A stretch of DNA of 39,040 bases from an uncultured Lachnospiraceae bacterium. GTDB lineage: Bacteria; Bacillota; Clostridia; Lachnospirales; Lachnospiraceae. The notes under the pieces were generated by a model that did no database searches, was not told the origin of the DNA, and was given only the letters and a program-made list of their open reading frames with translations. This document shows, one piece after another, positions 24,884 to 32,745 of this stretch. Location of the stretch: positions 1 through 39,040 of the forward strand of contig CAMKEX010000009.1 of assembly GCA_946411695.1 (NCBI GenBank), given 5' to 3'. The position numbers were made by a program, and so were the translations under genes. The number at the start of each line of letters is the position of its first letter. Positions within the stretch are counted from its first letter, which is position 1.

Positions 24884-24900
24884 GTCGCTTTTGAAGCGAC
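24884..24900 (-). terminator. Weak hairpin after the macro-domain gene
   Basis: GTCGCTT/AAGCGAC with a 3-nt loop lies just after the stop codon on the minus strand. The T-run on that strand is about 10 nt further on, so termination is probably partial and the VWA gene can be read through. Confidence 0.35.
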
Positions 24901-24903
24901 AAT

Positions 24904-26166
24904 TTACGCACCCAGCAGGGGCTGATCGTAGTCGAAGAGAATCGCGTTGATTCGCATGGTGTCGTAGATACGGTTTTCCACACAATAGCGGATGATCAGG
25001 TCGAATTTGCTGCCCGGGGAGAGCGCGATGCCTGCTTTTCGCAGAAGGTCCGTCATCTCGTCCAGGTTCAGTTCCAGGGCGACCGCCAGGGAGATGGCGG
25101 TTTTTCTGCTGGGCGTATAGTCTGCCTTGCAGCGGATCTTGGAGAAAAGCTTGCGGTCAATATTGGCCCGCTTGTATACCTGTGCGTCAGTCAGTCCGCG
25201 CTCGTCGATCATGCGCAGCAGACACTCCTGGAAATTTTCGCCCGTCTGGGACATGAGGTCCTGGAGGCTGCGGCGGGGGCGGGCAGCCTTGTCCGGGGAG
25301 GCGATGTCCGCAGAAGCCATAGCCGGGGAAGACGGCTTGGGGTATGGAGGGATAGTGTCTTTCAGGGAAGAGGCATAGGAGACAGGAGAGCTGTCGATGG
25401 GGCTCTCAGGTCCCGGGCTGTAAGGGGCCGATTCATCCATGAGATAATCGGGCGCCATCGGGCGGGGCATCCCGGATTCTCTCCTCCGGCCGGCCTTCTG
25501 CAAAAAGGATTCTCTTCGCCGGAATTCCTCCCGCCGTGAGGGGTCGTTCCGCCCTCCGCCGCCCCGGCCGGCGAAGGGACCGGACAACATCTCTTCGTCA
25601 GAATCTGTCCAGGTATATTCCGCTGCGCTCTGCGACCTGACATAATTTTCATCGATATACTGACTGATCTCTGCGGTCAGCGCGGCAGAGAGGTCAAAAG
25701 CCTTCCGGTCAAAGACAACAAGGATGACATCCATCTCTGCATCTTCGAGGAAATCGGAGATTTCCCTCAGCGCAATGTCTAGAGCCCTGTCTTTTGGAAA
25801 ACCATAGACACCGGTCGAGATCAGGGGAAAAGCGATGCTGCTGCAGCCGAGCTGATGCGCGATCAGGAGGGATTTGCGGTAACAGGATGCAAGCTGATCA
25901 TATTCTCCGTGACTGCCGTCCTGCCATACCGGTCCCACCGTATGTATGAGGTATTTTGCCCTCAGTCTGAAAGCGGAGGTGACGGCTACTTCGCCGGGCC
26001 TGATCCGGCCGATTTTTCTGCGTTCCGCAAGGAGCGGGCCTGCGCCGGCTGCTCTGTAGACTGCCGCGTCCGTTCCGGCGGCATAGACCGGCTCCGGATT
26101 CGCTGTGTTGACAATGGCGTCTGCGCGCACTTTTGTGATGTCATTTCTGATGATGTGAAAGGGCAT
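24904..26166 (-). CDS. Macro-domain protein with C-terminal helical (HTH-like) domain
   Basis: This 420-residue protein has three parts. Residues 1-175 form a macro domain (ADP-ribose or derivative binding): IVNTAN at 18-23, a D33-containing loop, and the phosphate loop ISTGVYGFP at 116-124. The usual GGGGVD loop is altered to VYAAGTD, so hydrolase activity is uncertain. Residues 185-300 are a low-complexity Pro/Ser/Arg-rich linker. Residues 300-420 are helical, with LTDAQVYKRANIDRKLFSKIRCKADYTPSRKTAISLAVALELNLDEMTDLL resembling a Cro/XRE-type fold. This suggests an ADP-ribose-type ligand controlling DNA or protein binding. It has a GGAGGAG site and its own promoter (26244-26272), and the VWA gene follows. 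Confidence 0.85.
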   Translation of the reverse strand: MPFHIIRNDITKVRADAIVNTANPEPVYAAGTDAAVYRAAGAGPLLAERRKIGRIRPGEVAVTSAFRLRAKYLIHTVGPVWQDGSHGEYDQLASCYRKSLLIAHQLGCSSIAFPLISTGVYGFPKDRALDIALREISDFLEDAEMDVILVVFDRKAFDLSAALTAEISQYIDENYVRSQSAAEYTWTDSDEEMLSGPFAGRGGGGRNDPSRREEFRRRESFLQKAGRRRESGMPRPMAPDYLMDESAPYSPGPESPIDSSPVSYASSLKDTIPPYPKPSSPAMASADIASPDKAARPRRSLQDLMSQTGENFQECLLRMIDERGLTDAQVYKRANIDRKLFSKIRCKADYTPSRKTAISLAVALELNLDEMTDLLRKAGIALSPGSKFDLIIRYCVENRIYDTMRINAILFDYDQPLLGA

Positions 26167-26243
26167 GGATTTTCTCCTCCGTACAGCTGCTCTGAAGGTA
26201 TCTGCTCACGCTCCGGAAGGGGCTGAACAGGTGCTTCTGCCTT

Positions 26244-26272
26244 ATCATACCAGATAATTTTGAGGACTCCAA
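26244..26272 (-). promoter_or_regulatory. Promoter of the macro-domain/VWA unit
   Basis: On the minus strand, TTGGAG (26272-26267), a 17-nt spacer and TATGAT (26249-26244) precede the gene by about 75 nt. Confidence 0.5.
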
Positions 26273-26299
26273 CAGCAGCGGCTTTGAGGGGATAAATCG

Positions 26300-26328
26300 T
26301 TGACAAGCGTCTGCCTTCCCCTTAAGAT
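26300..26328 (+). promoter_or_regulatory. Promoter upstream of the GH32 gene
   Basis: A perfect TTGACA (26300-26305), 17-nt spacer and TAAGAT (26323-26328) predict a leader of about 190 nt. The leader contains a direct repeat CCTGCGGG and a CAGGCA/TGCCTG hairpin (about 26394-26409). A second TATAAT occurs at about 26481 without a good -35. Confidence 0.55.
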
Positions 26329-26524
26329 TGAGAAAGAAAGCGGCCTGATTCTTTATTGCCCGGGGCCTGCGGGAAGGACCCGGACCTGCGGGCAGGCAAA
26401 AATGCCTGTGTCCGCATATCGGGTGCGATCTGGTGATTGCAGGGCCGGGACAGGCGGCACTTAAAAATAGATATAAATATATATAATGGAAGACAGCGCG
26501 CACTTTGCGCGAAGGGAGCAATTT

Positions 26525-28009
26525 ATGGATACAAAACTGCAGCAGGCGAGGAAGTATGAGGAGGTTTACGGAGACCGGATCCTGGAGAGGGATCGGCCTC
26601 TTTTTCATGTGGTGCCGCGTGTCGGCTGGATGAATGACCCCAACGGTTTTTCTGTCTATAAGGGTGAATACCATCTCTTTTATCAGTACTATCCCTACAA
26701 CACGATCTGGGGACCCATGCACTGGGGACATGTGAAGACAAAGGATCTGGTGCGCTGGGAGTGGCTGCCGGCTGCGATCGCCCCGGACGAGGAATATGAC
26801 AATGCGGGATGCTTCTCCGGAAGCGCAGTGGAGATGCCGGACGGCCGTCAGCTTCTGATGTATACCGGCGTGAAGGAACGTCAGCGCGAGGACGGATATA
26901 TTGAGAGCCGCCAGATGCAGTGTGTGGCCTTCGGCGACGGCACCGACTATGAAAAATATGAAAACAACCCGGTCCTGACTTCGGCGGATCTGCCGGAAGG
27001 CTGGAGCGCAGTGGATTTCCGCGATCCCAAGATCTGGAGGGACGAGAAGGACGACTGCTATTATGCCGTTGTCGCCAACCGCACCATGGACGGGAGCGGC
27101 GCCATCCTTCTCTACCGCAGCGCAGACGCCATGCACTGGGAGATGCTTTCGGTTCTGGACCGCAGCCGGAACGAATACGGCCGGATGTGGGAGTGTCCGG
27201 ATTTCTTTATGATGGACGATCACGCGATCCTGATCACATCCCCGCAGGAGATGCTCTCCCGCGGACGCGCCTACCACAACGGTTTCGGCAATATCTATCT
27301 GATCGGAAGCTTTGACCGCAAGAACTGGCAGTTTACCAGAAAGGCGGTCCACGCGATTGATTACGGCCTCGACTTCTATGCGCCGCAGACTCTGCTGGCG
27401 CCGGACGGCCGCAGGATCATGATCGCCTGGATGCAGTCCTGGGAGAGCAGCCATGACCACGTCGCCGTCGGCAGCTGGTTCGGCATGATGACCCTGCCCA
27501 GGGAGCTTTCCCTGAAGAAAGGACGCCTCATCCAGCAGCCGGTCAGAGAACTGGAGAAGTACCGCACAAACGCTGTGTTCTATACAGATGTCGATGTGCA
27601 GGAAAGGATCCAGCTTCCGTCTGTCCAGGGACGCTGCGTGGATCTGATCGTCACAGTACGTCCCTCCGGAGGCAAACTCTACGACAAATTCATCATCAAG
27701 GTTGCCAAGGATACCCGGTTCTATACTTCGATCATCTATTCGCCCGGTGAGAGTATCCTGACTTTTGACCGCAGCAATTCCGGTCTGCGCCGCGACATCG
27801 TCTCGACCAGGGAGGTCGTGACCCGCTTCCGCGACGGCAAGGTGCGGCTCAGGATCATCATGGACCGCTATTCGGTCGAGGTTTTTGTCAATAACGGTGA
27901 ACAGGCAATTTCCTCGACGATTTTCACAGAACAGAGTGCAGAGGGCATTTCCTTCGAGTGCGAGGGGATCGCCATCATTGACGTGGAAAAATATGACATT
28001 GTCCTGTAA
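26525..28009 (+). CDS. Glycoside hydrolase family 32 (beta-fructosidase/sucrose-6-phosphate hydrolase)
   Basis: This 494-residue enzyme has the three GH32 signatures. The nucleophile D38 is in WMNDPNG, the transition-state aspartate D167 in FRDPK, and the acid/base E223 in WECPDFF. A five-bladed propeller is followed by a C-terminal beta-sandwich (VRPSGGKLYDKF ... DRYSVEVFVNNGEQAISS). It lacks a signal peptide, so it should act inside the cell on sucrose, sucrose-6-phosphate or short fructans. The start at 26525 has AGGGAG 6 nt upstream; the in-frame ATG at 26486 does not. No PTS, sugar ABC transporter, fructokinase or ScrR-type regulator is adjacent, so substrate and regulation remain open. 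Confidence 0.92.
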   Translation: MDTKLQQARKYEEVYGDRILERDRPLFHVVPRVGWMNDPNGFSVYKGEYHLFYQYYPYNTIWGPMHWGHVKTKDLVRWEWLPAAIAPDEEYDNAGCFSGSAVEMPDGRQLLMYTGVKERQREDGYIESRQMQCVAFGDGTDYEKYENNPVLTSADLPEGWSAVDFRDPKIWRDEKDDCYYAVVANRTMDGSGAILLYRSADAMHWEMLSVLDRSRNEYGRMWECPDFFMMDDHAILITSPQEMLSRGRAYHNGFGNIYLIGSFDRKNWQFTRKAVHAIDYGLDFYAPQTLLAPDGRRIMIAWMQSWESSHDHVAVGSWFGMMTLPRELSLKKGRLIQQPVRELEKYRTNAVFYTDVDVQERIQLPSVQGRCVDLIVTVRPSGGKLYDKFIIKVAKDTRFYTSIIYSPGESILTFDRSNSGLRRDIVSTREVVTRFRDGKVRLRIIMDRYSVEVFVNNGEQAISSTIFTEQSAEGISFECEGIAIIDVEKYDIVL

Positions 28010-28051
28010 ACAGGGACAGGAAGAGCAAAGTGCTCCGAAACGGAGATGGAA

Positions 28052-28735
28052 ATGAATAAGAATACACAGAAAGACGGAATGGGAAAACTGTATGTGATCG
28101 AAGGGCTGGACGGCTCCGGAAAGGCCACACAGTCGGAACTTCTGTATGAGTCATTCGTACAGAGGGGGCTGCCTGTCAGAAAGGTCTCTTTTCCCAATTA
28201 TGAATCCGATTCTTCCGCGCTGGTGAGGATGTACCTGCGCGGGGACTTCGGGTCCGATCCCTCAGATGTCAATGCCTATGCAGCTTCCAGCTTTTATGCG
28301 GCAGACCGGTTTGCGGGCTGCAAGGCTGACTGGGGCGCCTTTTATAAGGACGGCGGCGTGATCATCGCCGACCGCTATACGACGTCCAATGCCGTGCACC
28401 AGTGCTCCAAGCTTCCCGCGGAGGAGTGGGACGGTTTTCTTGAGTGGCTTTTTCACTACGAATATGACCTTCTGGGGATCCCGGCGCCGGACGCCGTGAT
28501 CTACCTCGAAGTCGATCCCGCAGTCTCCCAGAAACTGATGGCGGGACGCTACAGCGGAGACGAAAGCAAAAAAGATATACATGAGAGAAATGTGCGATAT
28601 CTGGAACAGTCTGCAAAAGCCGCTGCCTACTGTGCCGAAAAACTGGGGTGGAAGGTCGTCCGCTGCAATAAAGGTGAAAAAATGCGCAGCATAGAGGAGA
28701 TCAGCTCTGAAATACAGAAGGTACTGGGCTGCTGA
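28052..28735 (+). CDS. tmk: Thymidylate kinase-like protein
   Basis: This is a protein of about 227 residues with a P-loop, GLDGSGKATQ (18-27), the DR-containing motif IIADRYTTSNAVHQ, and a lid-like region MAGRYSGDESKKDIHE. It should phosphorylate dTMP to dTDP. The P-loop carries alanine where GKS/GKT is usual, while the flanking residues are intact. The insert PAEEWDGFLEWLFHYEYDLLGIPAPD is characteristic of a Clostridia tmk-like group. The start is uncertain: 28052 has a GGAG at proper distance; 28046 is too close and 28079 (MGKLYVIEG) fits the family N-terminus but lacks a clear site. It follows GH32 by 42 nt and may be co-transcribed. Confidence 0.82.
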   Translation: MNKNTQKDGMGKLYVIEGLDGSGKATQSELLYESFVQRGLPVRKVSFPNYESDSSALVRMYLRGDFGSDPSDVNAYAASSFYAADRFAGCKADWGAFYKDGGVIIADRYTTSNAVHQCSKLPAEEWDGFLEWLFHYEYDLLGIPAPDAVIYLEVDPAVSQKLMAGRYSGDESKKDIHERNVRYLEQSAKAAAYCAEKLGWKVVRCNKGEKMRSIEEISSEIQKVLGC

Positions 28736-28784
28736 CGGCAGGGGATGAGTGTATATTTGTGCATAAACCAGCAAAATTGTTATC

Positions 28785-28813
28785 TTGACATTTTTTGCTT
28801 TTTGTAGTCTAAT
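28785..28813 (+). promoter_or_regulatory. Promoter of the surface-polymer cassette
   Basis: A perfect TTGACA (28785-28790), 17-nt spacer and TCTAAT (28808-28813) predict a start near 28820. It is followed by a leader of about 280 nt that contains a GGGATT/AATCCC hairpin (about 28839-28856) and an internal terminator. Confidence 0.65.
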
Positions 28814-28920
28814 AACAGCACTATATTACTTTGCAGATCATTGGGATTCATCAAAATCCCACCAGACGGAAATAACAGAAATGGCACGTAAAGGTATATT
28901 ATATGCAGGATTATTTCCCT

Positions 28921-28960
28921 ACAGCTGACAGAAGAGTGTATTTGACGGCAGCTGTTTTTT
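28921..28960 (+). terminator. Internal leader terminator (attenuator) before the wzz-like gene
   Basis: ACAGCTG (28921-28927) pairs with CAGCTGT (28949-28955), followed by six Ts, 100 nt after the predicted start and about 140 nt before the first gene. Transcription of the whole cassette would have to pass it. Confidence 0.65.
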
Positions 28961-29098
28961 GTGCGTCTTCATCTTTTTTTGCGGACGAGGCAGAATTTTC
29001 CCGTCTTCAGGGGCGGGAAGCGGGATGCAGTCAAGGATCAAGAACCTGTATATCAATGACGCTTCAACACTGACGATGACCAAGGAGAGAACCGAAAA

Positions 29099-29857
29099 AT
29101 GGAGTTAAATACTGCGAACAGGCCGATGGAAAATGAGGAGATCGAGATTGATCTGCTGCAGCTGTGGAATGCGGTCCGACACAGAATCTGGCTGGTACTT
29201 CTGGCCGGCTTTGTCGTGGCGGATATTGCGTTCGCGATCACGAAGTTCCTGATCACCCCGATGTATTCCTCTTCCGCAACCATGCTGGTCGTAACCAAGG
29301 AGACGACCCTCTCTTCACTGGCGGATCTGCAGCTCGGCTCGCAGCTGACCAATGACTATGAGATCCTGATTTCCAGCCGTCCTGTCCTTCAGGAGACGAT
29401 CGAGGAGCTGAATCTGGATACGGATTACAAGCATCTTCGGAATACGATCACCATTTCCAATCCCAATGACAGCCGCATGCTTATCATCTCCACACTGCAG
29501 GCGGATCCTGAACTCGCCAAGAGTGTAGTGGATACTGTCGCCGGGATCAGTTCCGAGTATATCGCCGAGAAAATGGAAGTGACCGCGCCCAAGATCATTG
29601 AGGAAGGCGAGGTTCCGCTGACCCAGTCTTCCCCCAGCCTTCTGCGCAACACAGCCATAGGAGGCCTTCTCGGCATTCTTGCAGCAGTCTTCCTGATCTG
29701 CGTCGCCGTGATCCTCAACGATTCGATCCAGACAGAGGACGACATTGAGCGCTACCTGCAGCTTCCTGTACTTGCCGTGATACCTGACAAGAGCGGAAGC
29801 ACCAGAAAATCCGCGGACAGAAAGAAAGCGGCAAAACAGAAACGGGCAGCAAGCTGA
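29099..29857 (+). CDS. Wzz/CapA-type chain-length determinant (BY-kinase activator)
   Basis: This 252-residue membrane protein has the Wzz layout. A cytoplasmic N-terminus (EIDLLQLWNAVRHRIW) precedes a first membrane segment at 31-53. An extracellular part carries the MYSSSATMLVV and DYEILISSRPVLQETI motifs, and a P-x2-P-x-like region (EVPLTQSSPS) leads into a second segment near 190-212. The basic C-terminal tail KKAAKQKRAAS fits kinase contact. It sets polysaccharide chain length and activates the tyrosine kinase encoded 47 nt downstream. Its ATG has AAGGAGAG upstream. Confidence 0.88.
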   Translation: MELNTANRPMENEEIEIDLLQLWNAVRHRIWLVLLAGFVVADIAFAITKFLITPMYSSSATMLVVTKETTLSSLADLQLGSQLTNDYEILISSRPVLQETIEELNLDTDYKHLRNTITISNPNDSRMLIISTLQADPELAKSVVDTVAGISSEYIAEKMEVTAPKIIEEGEVPLTQSSPSLLRNTAIGGLLGILAAVFLICVAVILNDSIQTEDDIERYLQLPVLAVIPDKSGSTRKSADRKKAAKQKRAAS

Positions 29858-29904
29858 GCAGTTGTTTTTCAGAAAACAGCGCGCATTGAGAGAGGATTAT
29901 ATAT

Positions 29905-30624
29905 ATGAACGAAAAACTGGAACTGCACATACAGGATGAAGGAGATTTCTTTTACCGCGAAGCGATCAAAAAGCTGCGTGCAAATATACAGTTCTCAGGT
30001 AAGAAAAACAAGATCATCATGATCACCAGCGTCTTCAGCGGAGAGGGAAAAAGCGAAGTCAGTTTTCATCTCGCACAGGAAATGGCGAACGCAGGGAAAA
30101 AGGTTCTCTATGTGGACGCAGATATCCGCAAATCCGTATTTCTGGAGAGATACGGCGTTGTCGGAGAAGTTGTGGGCCTTTCCGAGTTTCTGAGCGGACA
30201 GATCGACCGCGTCGATCAGATTATTTATCCGACTTATATTGAAAACCTTTCTGTTATTCTTGCGGGTCATTATGCCCCGAATCCGGCCGAGATGCTGGGC
30301 GATGAGCAGTTCAGCACCCTCCTGAAGATGGAATCGCAGAGATATGACTATGTATTCGTAGACACGCCGCCTCTGGGACAGGTCATTGACGCCGCCCTGG
30401 TCGGCCAGTATTGCGACGGTGCCGTCCTGATTCTGGAGAGCGGCGCAGCCAGCCGTCAGGCAGCACAGCGCGTCAAGGATCAGATTGAGAAGTCCGGATG
30501 CCGTATCCTCGGCGCAGTTCTCAACCGTGCCAGCCGTGAGGGAGAAGGCTATTACGGATCCAAGTACGGCAAGTACGGAAAATACGGCAAGTACGGAGAG
30601 TATTCCAAGTACGGGAACGAGTAA
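29905..30624 (+). CDS. CpsD/EpsB-type bacterial tyrosine kinase with (KYG)n tail
   Basis: This 239-residue BY-kinase has Walker A SGEGKSE (residues 45-51; E51 replaces the usual T/S), Walker A' VLYVDADIRKS (67-77) and Walker B YVFVDTPP (149-156). The N-terminal EAIKKLRANIQF carries the family's oligomer contact. The tail 215-239 contains eight tyrosines, five of them in K-Y-G units, and would be the autophosphorylation cluster. The kinase pairs with the Wzz-like protein to control polymer export. The tail is encoded by imperfect 9-bp repeats (30562-30615), so its length could vary. No polymerase, flippase or glycosyltransferase genes are adjacent. Confidence 0.92.
   Translation: MNEKLELHIQDEGDFFYREAIKKLRANIQFSGKKNKIIMITSVFSGEGKSEVSFHLAQEMANAGKKVLYVDADIRKSVFLERYGVVGEVVGLSEFLSGQIDRVDQIIYPTYIENLSVILAGHYAPNPAEMLGDEQFSTLLKMESQRYDYVFVDTPPLGQVIDAALVGQYCDGAVLILESGAASRQAAQRVKDQIEKSGCRILGAVLNRASREGEGYYGSKYGKYGKYGKYGEYSKYGNE
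30562..30615 (+). repeat. Six 9-bp units coding the kinase tyrosine tail
   Basis: Consecutive 9-mers follow the consensus AAGTACGGN (30562-30570, 30571-30579, 30580-30588, 30589-30597, diverged 30598-30606, 30607-30615). Each encodes Lys-Tyr-Gly or a variant. Slippage by one unit would stay in frame. Confidence 0.85.
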
Positions 30625-30673
30625 ACCGGGAAGACCCCCTGAGATTTCCTGAACCGGATCTGGAGTGAGCGGG

Positions 30674-31717
30674 ATGGATAATAGAAAACAAAATCGCAGA
30701 CAGCAGCAGCGAAGGAGAATGATGCTGATCATCGCTGCAGCGGTCATACTGCTGGCGGCTGCAGTTCTCTGCATCGCGCTGGGTGTTTTCAACAGGACCG
30801 GCATTTCCCATTCGGAGAAGACAGCAGCGGAGAGCGGCACGCAGGGATGGACTGCGGAGAAAGCAAACCCTGATGCCATCGTCTACGACGGAAAGACCTA
30901 TGTCTATAATGATCATCTGACGAATTATCTGCTCCTGGGTGTGGATACGGACGGGTCCATTCAGGAACCGAAGGAACCCGGTTCTGCAGGACAGAGTGAC
31001 TCCGTTTTCCTGATCAGCTACGACCGCGTCAAGGAGACGACGGTCGGCCTGGCGATCCCCCGGGATACTATTACGCAGATCGAGAAGTTTACGCCGGGCG
31101 GAGAGTCGCTGGGCTTCTATTCGGATCACTTGAATCTGCAGTACGCCTACGGCGACGGAAAGCGCAAAAGCTGTGAACTGACATCTGCGGCAGTATCCAG
31201 ACTATTGAGCGGCCTTCCTGTCGGCGGATATGCGGCTATCAATCTGGACAGCATTCCCAGGCTGACGCAGCTTCTGGGCGGAGTGGAGGTTACCGTGCCG
31301 GATGACTCTCTCTCCGGAAAAAATCCTGATTTTGTCAAGGGTAACAAAGTCGTTCTGGATGAGACGAACACGGAGACCTTTGTCCGGAGCAGGGACAGGC
31401 AGATAGAACAGAGCGCCATTACCCGCATGAATCGTCAGAAGGTGTTCCTGGAGGCTTTTGCCTCGAAACTTGCACAGGAACAGAAGAAGGACGCCTCCAC
31501 AGTCACTACCCTTTTTGAGACGATGAAAACGGAGATGGTCACGAATATGTCCAACGACCAGTTTGTGGACATTGCCGTTGCAGAGCGCAGCGGAGGTATT
31601 CAGACGATCCCGGGCGAAACAGGTCACGAAGAGGTATACGATGTGTACCGGGTTGACGACGCAGCTCTCTACAAGATGGTACTTGAGCTCTTTTACACAC
31701 AAACGGAAGACCGGTGA
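30674..31717 (+). CDS. LytR-CpsA-Psr (LCP) family protein
   Basis: This 347-residue membrane-anchored enzyme has an arginine-rich cytoplasmic N-terminus, one membrane segment (about residues 16-38) and an extracellular LCP domain. Motifs are NYLLLGVDTD, DSVFLISYDRVKETTVGLAIPRDT, YAYGDGKR, the region around GGYAAINLDSIPRLTQLLGGVEVTVP, and FVRSRDRQ...ITRMNRQK. LCP proteins transfer undecaprenyl-linked polymers to peptidoglycan. The ATG at 30674 has GGAG 8 nt upstream and is preferred to the GTG at 30665. Its place after the BY-kinase supports attachment of the polymer whose length that pair controls. Confidence 0.92.
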   Translation: MDNRKQNRRQQQRRRMMLIIAAAVILLAAAVLCIALGVFNRTGISHSEKTAAESGTQGWTAEKANPDAIVYDGKTYVYNDHLTNYLLLGVDTDGSIQEPKEPGSAGQSDSVFLISYDRVKETTVGLAIPRDTITQIEKFTPGGESLGFYSDHLNLQYAYGDGKRKSCELTSAAVSRLLSGLPVGGYAAINLDSIPRLTQLLGGVEVTVPDDSLSGKNPDFVKGNKVVLDETNTETFVRSRDRQIEQSAITRMNRQKVFLEAFASKLAQEQKKDASTVTTLFETMKTEMVTNMSNDQFVDIAVAERSGGIQTIPGETGHEEVYDVYRVDDAALYKMVLELFYTQTEDR

Positions 31718-31760
31718 GTCTGTCTGCCGCCATGCGCGGATGTGAGGATCAACTTATACT

Positions 31761-32669
31761 ATGAATAAAAAAAACAACAGGCTTTTGTTTAATATCCTGT
31801 CTTCTGCAGCAGTGATCTGTGTGCTGATCGGCGGACTGCTGTGGTATAAGACAAGAAGCGGAAGCGATGTCTATGCGGAAATACAGAAATCGACCATAGA
31901 GGAAACTGCGGAGCCCGCGGAGTCTCCCGCGTCTGCAGAGTCTCCCGTCGAGAAGGCCGCGGAGGTGGTCACGGCAGTTACCGCGGAGGCGGCACAGACG
32001 TCCGCGACATCTGCACCGCAGGAGGAAATCCCGATCGACTTTGCAACTTTGTGGGAGACCTGTCCCGATGCCTATGCATGGATCCGTATCCCCAATACGC
32101 AGGTGGATTATCCCGTCTGCCAGATGGTGGAGGGGGATCAGAGCTTTTATCTCAATCACCGGGCGGACAAAGTCGCCGAGTTTGCGGGTTCCATCTACTC
32201 GGAGAATTACAATAAGCGCGACTTTACAGATCCTGTCACTGTGCTCTACGGACATGATATGAGCAACGGATCCATGTTCCAGAATCTTCATCTTTACGAA
32301 GACAGGGCATTTTTTGAAAAAAACAAAGATGTTATTGTCTATCTTCCCGACAGGGTCTTGCATTATAAAATATTTGCTGCGTATAATTATGATGACAGGC
32401 ATCTTCTCCTGGCAAACGACAATTTTACAGACCCCTTTGTACTGGATAAATTCCAGCAGGAGATTCTGGCGCAGCAGTCGATGACAGGATTTGCGGATCA
32501 GAATACCGTGCTGAACAAAGACAGCCATATCCTGACACTCTCCACCTGTAATGCCTATGATGACCAGCGCTATCTGGTCCAGTGCCTGCTGATGAACCCT
32601 GAAGTACTTCCGAAAACGGACAGTGCGGCGCAGGGGGGAACGACGGAAGCGGCACAGACAGGGAGATAA
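31761..32669 (+). CDS. srtB: Class B sortase
   Basis: This 302-residue transpeptidase has an N-terminal membrane anchor (about residues 8-29) and an Ala/Glu/Pro/Ser-rich stalk (40-90). The sortase B domain carries catalytic H165 (VLYGHDMS), C263 (LTLSTCN) and R270 (DDQRYLVQ). It cuts a sorting signal and links the protein to the cell wall. A class B sortase of Clostridioides difficile is known to use (S/P)PxTG signals, and the next gene encodes exactly SPKTG, so the pair looks like enzyme and substrate. The ribosome site is weak (GAGGAT). It overlaps no neighbour and follows the LCP gene by 43 nt. Confidence 0.92.
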   Translation: MNKKNNRLLFNILSSAAVICVLIGGLLWYKTRSGSDVYAEIQKSTIEETAEPAESPASAESPVEKAAEVVTAVTAEAAQTSATSAPQEEIPIDFATLWETCPDAYAWIRIPNTQVDYPVCQMVEGDQSFYLNHRADKVAEFAGSIYSENYNKRDFTDPVTVLYGHDMSNGSMFQNLHLYEDRAFFEKNKDVIVYLPDRVLHYKIFAAYNYDDRHLLLANDNFTDPFVLDKFQQEILAQQSMTGFADQNTVLNKDSHILTLSTCNAYDDQRYLVQCLLMNPEVLPKTDSAAQGGTTEAAQTGR

Positions 32670-32745
32670 CCGATGCGCAGCATCGTTTATCTATATACTG
32701 ACCGGAATTACCCGGCAGAAAAACTTTATAGAAAGGAGTAAAACT

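Noticed and set aside
26141-27460. Long antisense frame across the GH32 gene
   Set aside because: It overlaps the GH32 catalytic region and the macro-domain start, has no family features, and no promoter or ribosome site.
28052-28735. Inactive kinase because of GKA in the P-loop
   Set aside because: The lysine, glycines, DR motif and lid are intact, and a single change at this place does not prove loss of activity.
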